Assembly (NCBI GenBank): GCA_008638375.1
Contig: CM018032.1
Coordinates: 38,999,355 to 39,063,354, forward strand
Length of the DNA: 64,000 nucleotides
Direction: 5' to 3'
Source of the DNA: Nyssa sinensis
Taxonomy: Eukaryota > Streptophyta > Magnoliopsida > Cornales > Nyssaceae
This document shows positions 11,457 to 22,736 of the stretch, one piece after another. Each line of letters begins with the position of its first letter. The stretch's first letter is position 1. The position numbers and the translations under genes are program-made. Under the pieces are notes generated by a model that was not told where the DNA came from, ran no database searches, and worked only from the letters and a program-made list of their open reading frames with translations.

Positions 11457-11772
11457 TGTAAAGATCCAAAATTTTGGAATAATTTTTTTTTTTTTTTATG
11501 ATAAGACAATATTTGAATTTCTTTAAATCTTATTTACTTTTAATTAAATTAAATCACGTTATGTTAATGTGTGTTATTAGTATTGTATATCAAACAAAAT
11601 AAAACAAAATATTCAATAAGTATTAAATATGGTCCAATTCATGTAAAGACGAAAAACACGTAATGGAAATATATACGGTATATATGTAGGATCATATGAA
11701 GCATTATATTGCTTCATGGATGCATGGATATACATAAACCCATCTAAGCCCGTCAAAGGCCCAAACCTCAGC

Positions 11773-11812
<40 letters not shown>

Positions 11813-14800
11813 GGGGAAGCTTCCAGTGGGTGTGGGTGTTAAGTGAATAAGGAAATAGAGAGAGGGAGAGAAAGTCAGTAGAGAAAGGGGCAATACGCGG
11901 AAGCGATGGAGGAGGGGGTTCAGCAGCGATGGGTTTGGGGTTAGCAATGACGGAGGAGACGATCGTCAACGGCGTGGCATCGGAGGTCATTGATCGGACG
12001 GTGGTTGAGATTATTGGGAGGGAAGATTGTGACTTTGTTAGATCTCAGGGCTGGGATCTTTGTGGCTGAATGGGTCCGTTGAAGTGTGATTGAGCAGGCC
12101 AATGTATGTATTTATTTGTGTGTGTGTGAAGTGATGTGGCTGTGTGACTCAAAAATTGTGTGGGGATGTTACGGTTTGTGGGGTTTCCCTGTCTCTACCA
12201 TTTCAGTTGAGAACAGAGGAAGTTAAGGAGCAGTGGTAGAGTCGGTTGAATTGGATTGGGTTGGATTTGCTAATTCGGTTGTCTCTGTGTTTGGAGGTGA
12301 ACGAGGTGTGTGTGCTTGTGTATTGTTAGAGCAGAGGGGAAAACTGAAACAGGGAGAGAGTAGCGGCAGTAGCGGTGCAGAGATATACACATGTGTGTAG
12401 GTAGCGGTGTAGATTAAGGGGATGGATTCTGATACTGCTCGGAAATGGTGCGTGTGAGGTTGCAATTTTGTGGGATGGCTCGGTATTGAGTAAAAGCGTT
12501 GCAGGGGAGAATGGGACAGTGAGATTTTTGAGGATTGGTTGTGAGAAGGTGGTTCGATTCGATTTGGATACCACGAAATTGACGGAGGCAGCGGTAGCAA
12601 CAGATAGATGTGTATCTATGTGTGTACAGAACTGATTTAGGTTTGGGGGAAATGATCAGTTCAGGTTGAAGAAATGGTAAGGTGATTCAAATTTGGGTTC
12701 AGCGAGGTTCTGTGATTCATCTTCGAATCCGAACAAGTTCTCTTCGTTGCTTAATTCTTCTTCTACTTTACCCTAGTTTAAGTTCAGACTATCTCAGTTA
12801 TTAAGAGGAGGAATTGGAGGATGTTCAAGAGCAGTCTTACTCGCAGCAGAAGAGTGTTGCAGGTGCCGTTTCATGCTATTTGGGGCCAATCCAAGTAAGG
12901 GAATTCTGATTGTTCGTCCACCAAATCTAGGACAGTGGTGATTCGGTTGGGATGGTTAGGAGCAAGATGATGAAGGGTGGAAACATGAATCCTCATCTGC
13001 CTTCTGTTAGTAGTGAATCCTCATGATGAAGGGAATTGGTTGTGTAATGTCTTAGTCTTGTGTGGGATGTTAGTGACTTTGTGAAATTCATTGTGGTTGG
13101 TGAAATGGTGACATTGTGGCTTGAAAAATGTGTTAAGGTGTGTGGTTATGACCTATGTTATGTGAAGCATGGTATGAAAATTTAAAGTTATGAATCATGT
13201 GGGGTTTAAAGGCATGACTTGAAAATGCACACCATGTGTTTGAGCATTTGTCACATTGAACTTGCATGATGAAATCATGGCATCTTGGCATAATGTGATT
13301 CCTTGGAAACATGGTGTGGGTCAGCACGCGGTGCTGGAATTATGAAGGTGTAGATCCTGTGGTGAAAAACCCAAAATTCGGTTGTTGGTACTCCATTCCA
13401 TCGGGGGCGCACCGAAAAGGAAACATACGAGGCGGTACTCATGCTAGCGGGGAAGGACCGTATCATGAGACATGGGTGTGGCATAGAGTTTGCATGTGTG
13501 AGTCATGCATAGTGTGTTTGCATTGTATTAAACAACGGGAAGGGAACTTATATCTTGATCTTGAAATTGTACACTTGCACATGTCACGTCCTAAATTTGT
13601 TGCTAGCATTAGTGAGTTATCATACCAGCAGTTAAGCTGACCCATTCGTGGGACATTATATTTCAGATGAGGCACCAGTTGTTTGAGACTTCCTTGAGTG
13701 TTGAAGAAAAAGGAAGGGAATGAATTTTGTGGACGATTCGGCCCTTGGGGGCGTGTTTAGAATGTATGGGCATAAGCCCACTTTATTGTATTTTATATTT
13801 AAACTTATGTAAATTGTAAACCTTAGGCCTTGGGCCATTTTAAAAATGTATGAGTTGGAACTCAAATGAATGCATGATATTTTATTTAAATGTGTACTAG
13901 AGGCTGGTTGATATATGGGAGTTAAATGTGTATTATATGGATGTGTTGGAAATGGAAGATGTAGGTTTAATTTGATGGATTTGTGGCTACCGAATGAGGG
14001 TGGATTGTTGATGAATTTATGTTCATATATCTTATGAAAAATTAGGTGGGAAAACACTTAAAGAAACTAATAAAATTATGTCCAAATTTTGGTAGAATCA
14101 AGAGAGAAATAGGTGTGGAAATGACCGTTTAAAAAGAGTGAAAAAAATGTCTAAATGGGGGTTTAGGAACCTTGAACAAGTGGGCTAAAAGTGTGAAGAA
14201 AAGAGGGTTTAAAAGACTTGGAAAAAAATTCAAAAATGGACAAATATGGTGCAGCCATGAACAGTGCACTCAGAAAAAAAATCAGATTTGGCCTCTGTGC
14301 TACAGTGCCCGACAGCCCGCGCGCCCCCCTGCGCCCCCACGCCGCCTGCCAACCTGCCCCCACGCGCGCGCGCGTGCCTGCGCGCCATACGTGCCGCGCC
14401 GTGCCCTGCTGCCCACTTGTTGTCCCGCCACCTTGCGTCACCTTTTGGCCACCTTTTTAAACCATTTTTGGGACACCTTTTGGGCTACATTTGGACATTA
14501 TTTTGGGCCATGTTTGGCCAATTTTTGGGACATGTTTGAACCCCATTAAGGTCTGTTTTAGGGACTTTTGTAGGCTATGTTTTAGTCATGTTGTGACCTA
14601 TATTTGAAGGCCATGTTTGGCCATCCACTAGGACCAACTTTGGGCTGATATTTGACTATCTTTTGACCATATCATAGAACATTTTGAGGCTATCCGTGAC
14701 ATCACTTTGGGGAAAATTTTGGAGATACTTTAAGGCTATTTTAAGGGTCATTTTTAAACACGATTTAAATTGTTTGGGGCGTTAATTGGAACAAGCATTT

Positions 14801-15141
14801 AAGTTTAATCTTGACCCCTTCTTGGACTATACTTTAGGGTATTTTGAGACCCTTTTTGGGCAACCGTTACAGAGCACTTTGAGAAAGGTTTTGAGAACAT
14901 TTTAAGAATCGTTTTTTTAAATATGATTTAAAGTATTTGGACATTAATTGAGAGGAGTACTTGAGCTATGTTGAGGAACGATTTTGAGTTATATTGAATG
15001 TCGAATCTTTACTTAAATTGTGGGAGAAACTTGAGGAATGATGATGGAGATTTCAATTAAATTTACTGAATTGTCACTTCTTTTCCTTTCTTTTGTTTCG
15101 TTCAGTCACTTCTCGGGTTCGTAGGAATCCGGGGCGTGACA
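11457..15141 (+). repeat. Large Ty3/gypsy LTR (family A), no target-site duplication
   Basis: Starts TGTAAAGATCCAAAATTTTG and ends GGGGCGTGACA. The first ~130 bp match the inverted copy at 34623-30865 almost base for base. It contains the conserved box (13295-13505) and the palindrome GGGCATAAGCCC near 13768. The flanks differ (ATTAT before, TTGCA after). No primer-binding site follows and no polypurine tract precedes it, so it is neither a normal 5' nor 3' LTR. A GC-rich spot (14310-14420) and a TTTTGGG-rich block (14440-14900) have no counterpart in the sister LTR. Open frames inside it are not genes. Confidence 0.8.
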
Positions 15142-16367
15142 TTGCAACTGTCCCACACTGAGCAAATTGGTCTTCAAGTCTGGAATGAAGAGAACATTAG
15201 TGATGGTCTGATGGTCTGAGTAGAATTTCCCTTGGTTTGAATTATCACCATTCCTTTTCCCATAACTGAGACTTTAGAATTGTCACCAAACTTCACATTA
15301 TTGCGAAATGACTCATCTAAATAAGAGAATGTAGACTTGTCTCCACACATATGATTGTTGCAGCTTGTGTCTAAGTACCACAAATTCTTTTTGGTTTCCT
15401 CATTTGCATGACAAACCATTAGCAATGATACTTCTTCTTCCTTCTCTGCAAGATTGGACATCTCTCCATGTTGTTTATTCAGATTAGTTCGGCACTCGGA
15501 CTTCTAGTGGCCATACTTGTGACATCCGTAGCACTCCACATTGGACTTATCTACTGACCTTGGTCTGTAAGTAGTCGAGTAGTGTCCTCCTCGTCCTCTT
15601 CCTCGATATTGATTGTCTTGGTGTTGGTATTGTTGTTGGTTACCACGATCATTGTCTCCTCTTACTTTGCCTCTGCCTCTACCTCTTCCTCTATCTCCTC
15701 TACTTGGTGTTGAGTGATTTTCAGTTGAGGCCTTCAATGCTTGCTCCTTATTCTCTTGCTGATTGATTTTTTGTTCATGAACCAATAAGGAACTCTGCAA
15801 TTCATTAGTTGAAAATTCCTCAATATCATTGGCTTCCTCTATTGAACAGACAACAAAATTGAATTTTGGTATCATGGATCGAAGAATCTTTTCTAATATG
15901 GTGACATCCTCCGTCTTGTCGCCGTGGTTCCGCATTTTATTGACGATTGCCATTGTTCGTGAAAAGTAATCTGTGACTGACTCTCCTGATTTCATCCGTA
16001 GCGTTTCAAACTCCGAACGAAGTGCTTGAAGCTGCTGCCTTTTTGCCCTTACAAATCCTTGGTACTTCTTCTTCATGGAATCCCAAATATGCTTTGAGGA
16101 ATCCTTACAAAGAATGGTTTCCAAGATTGAGCGATCAGTAGCTTGGAAAAGATAATTCTTCGCCTTGAGCTCTTTCAGTCGCTGCCACTCTAGCTCCGTT
16201 CGTTGTGTATCCGTCATTGCCGTGCCTGTTGCTGGTTTCGTAATTCCACAAGAGACGACTTGCCAATACTCCTTGGACCTCAATAAATCCTCCATTAACA
16301 TGCTCCAATGATCATAGTGACCATCAAAGCGGGGAATAGTAGGTTGAACAAAGTTGTAAGTGGCCAT
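15142..16367 (-). pseudogene. Copia Gag (UBN2 type) and N-terminal protease
   Basis: The ATG at 16367 opens MATYNFVQPTIPRFDG, a standard copia Gag start. The UBN2-type Gag core includes FDGHYDHWSMLMEDLLRS, IWDSMKKKYQG and ESVTDYFSRTMAIVNKM. An Arg/Gly-rich linker precedes the zinc knuckle CYGCHKYGH. A TAG at 15504-15506 interrupts the knuckle where Trp or Tyr is normal, and the final Cys follows in the same frame. The protease motif reads WYLDTSCNNHMCG, so the catalytic DTG is now DTS. A small frameshift near 15174 precedes LKTNLLSVGQL. Defects are few, suggesting a fairly recent copy. Confidence 0.85.
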
Positions 16368-16518
16368 CGTTTTGTTGATCTCTTTTTACTACTATTGCTA
16401 CTAAGATGCTCTGTCTCACAAACTTTTCTCTCTTTTGCTAACTCTCGTAATTGCTCACTCATTATCTCACAAACTCTCTTGCTTTTAATTAATTCTCTCA
16501 ACTCACGCTTTTAACCTG

Positions 16519-16530
16519 GCTCTGATACCA
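16519..16530 (-). other. Copia primer-binding site (tRNA-iMet)
   Basis: TGGTATCAGAGC on the minus strand, followed by CAGG, lies immediately inside the LTR and upstream of gag. Confidence 0.85.
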
Positions 16531-16533
16531 CTA

Positions 16534-16902
16534 ATAGAATTAATTAAAGACAAATAAGAGACAAAGTAAATTGAAGTACTTTTATTGACTCTCTGCTACA
16601 AAAATTCGACTAACATCAAGCTGCTCTATATATAGAGTTAATACTCAAACAACTAGATGCATGAACAGAGGAATGTGCAGCCACTAATTCCTAAGATATT
16701 GCCAACTTACTAATTGAATGGTTACTGGAATAACAAACCATAAAAAAATAATTAGATAACAGACTCCACTAAACTCCTATAGACTAGGTAACAGCTAAAG
16801 ATCAGGACACGTACAGTAACCATAGAACCACTACCAACAAAGTCCTGTTGACCAGGACAACAAATGACTCAAGAAACTTAAAAAAAATTAATATTTCCAA
16901 CA
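16534..16902 (-). repeat. Copia 5' LTR with TATA box and polyadenylation signal
   Basis: Begins on the minus strand with TGTTGGAAATATTAA (16902). It carries a TATA-box-like palindrome CTCTATATATAGAG at 16624-16637 and an AATAAA at about 16580-16585, giving a compact U3-R-U5 of roughly 370 bp. The inner end is uncertain by a few bases because no clear CA precedes the primer site. Confidence 0.75.
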
Positions 16903-17551
16903 CTAATGACATGAAATAAGCATTCTAAGGCTAAATAAAGGTCATTGGTCAAAACTTGATCCACATAATTTTAAGAACTTGAGATACTTTTACATATTTA
17001 AAAAAAAAGATTTTTTTAAAAAGTTTAGACTTGATGGTATATAAATAAAAATATATAATAAGAGAAGATCAAATATGGATTAATGGGTTTAATTTGGGTT
17101 AAATTGACCCGCCCATATTTGACTCATTAAATTTGGAAGAAATCAAAAAATTTGAACAATGACAAAAGAAAATTTTGATTTTTAAACTTGACTCTTCGAC
17201 ATAATCGTCTTTTTATATGGTAGCATTGTAACTTTTTTTTTTTTTTATTACATGGTATTATATTTTTATTCTAGTGAAATGGAATAACTATCAACGCTTC
17301 CTTGGAATAAGTTATATTCCACCCAAGTGAAATATAAATGATTCACGGGATATAAATTTCAAATCCAATAGAAAACACCAAATATGGAATAAGATGACAT
17401 TTATCCTACTCAACCCTCTTATCTCGCCATCTAAACATGACCTCAAGGATTATAGAATAGCCAATCATTTGTTCCGTAAACCCGAAAAGTTTCCAAGAGT
17501 ATTTTGATAATTTTACTATCTAAATTGGGATTAAATAAATTAAAATGTACT
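16903..17551. other. AT-rich intergenic spacer
   Basis: No gene or element recognised. It separates the copia LTR start from the TSD of the next solo LTR. Confidence 0.45.
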
Positions 17552-17556
17552 AGAAT

Positions 17557-17759
17557 TGTAACAACCTGAAAATTTTTTTTTTTTTTTTCTTAATAAAATT
17601 TTCAAGTTGTTATTATTATTATTATTTTTTTTTATTATTTATTATTATGATTAGTATTATTATGATGATGTATGTATATATGTGTATATATATATACATA
17701 TAATTTAAATTTAATTGTGTGTGTATATGTGTACAAAATGAGTGTATATTTAAATGTAA

Positions 17760-17792
<33 letters not shown>

Positions 17793-20513
17793 TCAGGTTG
17801 TGTGAGGTGTGTGTGTGTACCCGGTTGTGTGTGTGTGTGAGTTTGAGTGTGATACACTCAAACAAGCAAGGGGAGGCATGGTGTGTGTAAGAGAGTTGTT
17901 GGAAGTGTGTGAGTGTGGTTTGCATGTATAGATGTGTATAAGTGAGTGAAGAGGGTGGAGGAGAACAGATCTGTCGTGGGATTTTAGAGAGAGAGAGAGA
18001 GAGAGAAGTGTAGAGAGAGAAAGTGAAAGGAAAGAGAGAGAGAGAGAGGTGTGTGCTCTGGTTTTTGAAAGAGAAGCAGAAAGAAGGAAGCTAAGGAGGC
18101 CAAAGGGGAGAACAGAGGCAAAGCAAGAGGAGAGGAGCACCATCACAGGGTTGGAAACCCATAACCGTAAGCTTTCTCTCTCTAGAAAATCTCTCAATTT
18201 TCCAACTTGTTTTGTAGCCTATTGCTTGGATTTAATTGTTGGAACTTATAGAGCATAAAATATGGAGAATTTAGGGACAAGAATCAACCAAAATGGTTGA
18301 GAAATGAGGGAGAAAAATGGATGTGCAGGTCACGGCCATGGGGGGGGAAATCTGATTTTTCATTGTGATTAAGAGCTTCAAAATGATGTTAAAGGGTTCC
18401 AAAAGTGTTTTAAAATAGTTTGGGATTGAAAGGGGCATCAAAAACACCAAGAAAATCAAGTTTGAAAACTTGATTTTCCTGAAATTCCGGCGACGTCGCC
18501 GGAGAAGATGACCGGAGGCTGCCGGAACCCTACCGGAAAAACGGGGGGGGAGATGGTGACTGTACGGGTCCGGGTCGGGTCGGTTCGGGTCGGGTCGGGC
18601 TTGGGCTGACCCGCCCCTGCCACGTGTCGCCCACTGGTTTTAAATTAAAAACCAATTGGGGCGTTTGGTTACGGAGATAAGGAATTTAAAACTTTTAAAT
18701 TAAAATAGGAACAGGGATATCCTATCTCTGTTCTGGATAAACCCTGTTTGGTTAACCTGATTTAGAATAACAAATTAAACTAGTTTTAATTTGAACCTTT
18801 TTTTGGAATTTGAACCCTTTGGATTTGAACCTTTTGAATTTGAACCTTAACCTGAACTTTCAGAAATTACGAATTAACCCCCCCAACTATTAGAAATTAC
18901 ACTTTGACCCACCTGACTAAAATATTAATAAAATATTAATTAAATTAATTAATTAATTATTTAATTAAATTAATTTAATTAATTAAATATTCAAAAACAT
19001 CCCGGAGTCCAAATAGGACAAGTCATAGGTGCATTTTGACTATCTCGACCATTCTGAGACCAATGGTGAAGTCCGTTTTACGAGACGGGGTCCCGAAAAA
19101 TAAAAGACACGTAGCAACGTGTAAAATTACCAAAATACCCCTAACTTGAAACACTGTCAGACGAATTCCGAATTAGGTAAACAAATAGTGGAATTTTATT
19201 ATCTCGAACATTCCGGACTCAACCGTGGAGTCCGATTTGTGAAAAGAGATCACGAAATGTAAGGACCCGTGTAAAGTACAAAATGACTGTTTTGCCCTTT
19301 TTGACCCAGATGCCCAAATTGAATTCTACGAAAGCCTAAACTTGTTTTCTTCAACGTCCCGGATTCAACAGTAGAGTTTAATTTAGCAAAGTAGAAGCTT
19401 ATAAGATAAAGACGTAAAATTTGATGAATAGCGTAATTCAAGTGACGATTAAACTGAGTTTCATGTTATGAATTTTAGGGACACGGAAAGGCAAGGAGAA
19501 GGTGACCTGACCTTCAGTGTTCTTACGGTGGTTTCACTTGACTACGAGCATACCTTTCCGGTTTGAGATCGGTTACCAGGTACGATATATTGTGCTAAGT
19601 AAGAAATAGAATTAAGATTAGGAATACTTGCTTTGCTGTGTAAATTGTTCACATGTTTACGTGCTATGTGCTATCTTGTTTAGTTGAATGATGATTATGA
19701 GTATATCGCATGTATTAACGTGGTGTGTGAATTATCTGCTTGAAGAACTGTCGATGTTATGAATTGTACACTTGAAAGCATATTTTATGTATGACTGAAA
19801 TGTATCATTGGGATTGCATTATGACATGATGAGATTAGAGCATATTGGCATGGTGTGATTCCTTGGGCATGGCGTGGGTAAGCACTTGGTGCTTTGCATT
19901 ATGAGGGTGCAGATCCTGTGGTGAAAAACCCAAAATCGGCCATTAGGTACTTGCGAGCCTGACGGATTCCGGACCGTGAAGCGAGACATAAGTGGCGGTA
20001 CTCATGCCAGCGGAGAATGACCGTATCATGAGACATGAGTGGCATAGAGTTGCATGGGTGTGTCACGCATCTTGCTCATGTACCGTATACTGTTCATATA
20101 CTGTCATTATGATATAAAATGCCATATAGAGATAACTGTACACTCGCACATGCCACGACCTTAGTTTTGTTTCTTGCATTAGCATTATATTGTACCAGCA
20201 TGTTGAGCTGACCCCTTTAGTGGGGCAAACATTTCAGATGATGTTCCAGCTGTGCGGGATATAGAGATGGTCTGATTGAGGATTATATTGGGCCCGATGG
20301 GCGCTTGTGATATTATGTAAGGGCATAAGCCCGAGACTGTATTTCATTTTGAATGTTGTGAACCAACGGACCAGACTTTATGTATGTATTAGAACTGTGT
20401 ACGGAATGTATGAGAATGTCATTGTTATCTTTCATTTCGTTATTATTTTATTTCTTTATTTCTTTTTGTCTCGTTACTCACGCCTCGGGTTCGCTGGAAT
20501 TTGGGGCGTGACA
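17557..20513 (+). repeat. Solo Ty3/gypsy LTR (family B) with TSD AGAAT
   Basis: Runs from TGTAACAACCTG to GGGGCGTGACA (2957 bp) and is bounded by AGAAT at 17552-17556 and 20514-20518, a perfect 5-bp target-site duplication. There is no internal domain, so it arose by recombination between the two LTRs of one insertion. It shares the conserved box (19850-20065), the GGGCATAAGCCC palindrome (about 20322) and the terminal end with family A. A GTCGCCGGAGAAGATGACCG block is shared with the LTR at 50430-53798. It also has a (GGGTC)n tract near 18556-18602. Confidence 0.9.
18556..18602 (+). repeat. GGGTC pentamer microsatellite
   Basis: Repeated CGGGTC/GGGTCGGGTC units within the family-B LTR, preceded by a G8 run near 18543. 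This is the most G-rich point of the window. Confidence 0.7.
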
Positions 20514-20518
20514 AGAAT

Positions 20519-22134
20519 AATTATGAAATTAATTATTTAATGCAAATTTTTATTGACAATCCGACCTATTATATAAAATGCCCATAATATTCACCTTAAG
20601 ACTTAAAAAAAAGCTCCTAATATTTTTTAAATTGAAAAAGTTGTGTTTTTTATGCTTATTTTTGTTATAATTTTATTCAATTAAAATACTTTTGATTTCA
20701 TTTATACAGAATTAATAAATATAATTTTCAAGACATATCATAAATAGAATATATATATATATAAGAACATATATAACTATTTTATCTTTCTAATAATTAA
20801 TATTATAAAAGAGTTTTATGAACAAATATTAATTATTAAGTAATCAAATTATTAATTATTCACCAAACCAAGTTGATTCTTTAAAAATTTATTAATTATT
20901 AGAGATTATAAAACTGTATTTTTATTATTATTAGAAATAATTATATTAGTCTCTTCTCTATAACTGATAATATAGATTATAAACAATACTTTATAAATTT
21001 TGAAATTAAACTGCAGCTCTTCTAATTAGTGATGTAAGCTAGATTTTTTTTAAATTCCCAAAAATTTTTCCTTAAAAATAATAGAATGACTATATTAATC
21101 TAAGAAATAATGTTAAATAATAAAATTAACCTTGATATGAGGATTGAAAAAATGATAATCATGCCTCTCTAACTATTCAAAGATAAAGAAAAAGCACTCT
21201 CTACCATATAATAATTCAGAAACCCTATAACTCAAATAAAAACATGTTTACATAAAAAAAATCAAATTATTATTTTGAAAAACCATATTATAAATATAAA
21301 ATGAAATAAAATAAATTCCTTCCAACAATTTAATTCCCATATAATACGAATAAAAAATATTCTCAATGTCAAAAATTAAATTATACTATAATTTTAAAAA
21401 ATCATACTATAAAAGTAAAATAAAATCCTTCCAATATTTTAATTTTCATATAATCCAAATAAAAAATATTCTCAATGTCACAAATAAAATTATAATTTTG
21501 AAACATCATGATATAAATATAAATAAGAATCAAATAAACTCCTTCTAACAATTGAAACAATTCAAAAATCCAAGAATCTCTAAATTAAAAATCATCATCA
21601 GTACAAAAGATTCCATACTGAGGACATTTGGAAATGATGAATAGAAAAATCAAGATCCAATCAAAATAAAATTTAAAAAAAGATTTGATTCCTATGGTTG
21701 TAAATTTGATAAAAAAAAATAGAATCTTTATAAACTAAAAATAAAAATAAAAGAACGCAAAAATACCCAAATCCAATACTTTTTCAAGTTCATAAATCTA
21801 GATAAAAGCTACCCAGATTTTCGTATTCACGCCCACAAAGAAACTTCAAGAGTAATACCGAATCCAATTGAATATTCATCTTCTAAAGTCAACATTAGAA
21901 ACTTAATTTTAGAAATAAACAAATAATAAACTTATATTCGCAAACCTCAAAAGCAAATTCAATCATTCTAATTACTGAGCAACATTTCTATATATTTTTT
22001 ATATTAAAACTGAACAAAACAAAATCAATAAAAGTATCAATTTCTAAAATTTTATATCCTTATACTTTTATGTTCAAAACTTCAGCATCCTCAACCATTT
22101 ATATTCATTAGTCCCTCTCTAAATATATCTAAAT

Positions 22135-22136
<2 letters not shown>
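20519..22136. other. AT-rich spacer containing a ~109-bp tandem repeat
   Basis: No coding sequence. At about 21240-21560 a unit of ~109 bp recurs about three times with decreasing similarity. AATAAAAAATATTCTCAATG starts at 21349 and again at 21458, and TCCTTCCAA-type motifs recur near 21319, 21427 and 21541. The rest is unstructured A/T-rich DNA. Confidence 0.6.

Positions 22137-22198
<62 letters not shown>
22137..22198. repeat. CT dinucleotide microsatellite
   Basis: About 31 uninterrupted CT units. An apparent minus-strand frame made of Arg-Glu repeats is simply the translation of this tract. Confidence 0.95.
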
Positions 22199-22199
<1 letters not shown>

Positions 22200-22736
22200 A
22201 TATACATATTTTGTAGGCACAAAGACACAACAAGTATTATATTAAATTCACTTGAACTACACTTAACATGAGTCAATTATGACTACATAATATTCGCATT
22301 AAAAAAGAAATAATTACACTGATCAACCATGAGTTATTTGACAATTACAAGAATATTTTTTTATATTTTCTGAAGTTATATTGACTTCCTCTCTATTATA
22401 CTGACAAAATACAAATTTCTTTCTCGTAAAATATTTGGACTTGACGATATTAAGGTTTTTACCAATTTTTATATGACTAAAATATCATTATATATTAGAG
22501 TGACTTCCCCTATCTTTTTAGAGATCATAGGGAATGTTTTGTAATTATCAGATATCGTAAGATGACTAGTGTAATTATCTTTAAGAATAAAATAGTAAAT
22601 TTATGCTTTTCATTCACCTGTGCTTCTCAAAAATTCTTGCAATGGAGAAATAATTTCACTTTCCATTGATAGTAAAAATTCAATGTCTAATTAATAAAAA
22701 AAAAAAAAAAAGAATGTTTGAGATGGTCTTTTAATG

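Larger units (their letters stand above)
15142..16902 (-). mobile_element. Ty1/copia retrotransposon, 5' part only
   Basis: Minus strand: LTR (about 16534-16902), initiator-Met primer site, gag and the start of protease. The element is cut exactly at the edge of the family-A LTR at 15141/15142, inside the protease-integrase linker (LKTNLLSVGQLQ can be read up to the join). RT, most of the integrase and the 3' LTR are absent. Confidence 0.85.

Noticed and set aside
11613..14549. Several 80-130 codon open frames on both strands
   Set aside because: All lie inside the family-A LTR, overlap one another in different frames and are not open at the matching positions of the sister LTR.
22091..22276. 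Frame with a long Arg-Glu repeat
   Set aside because: Pure translation of the CT microsatellite.
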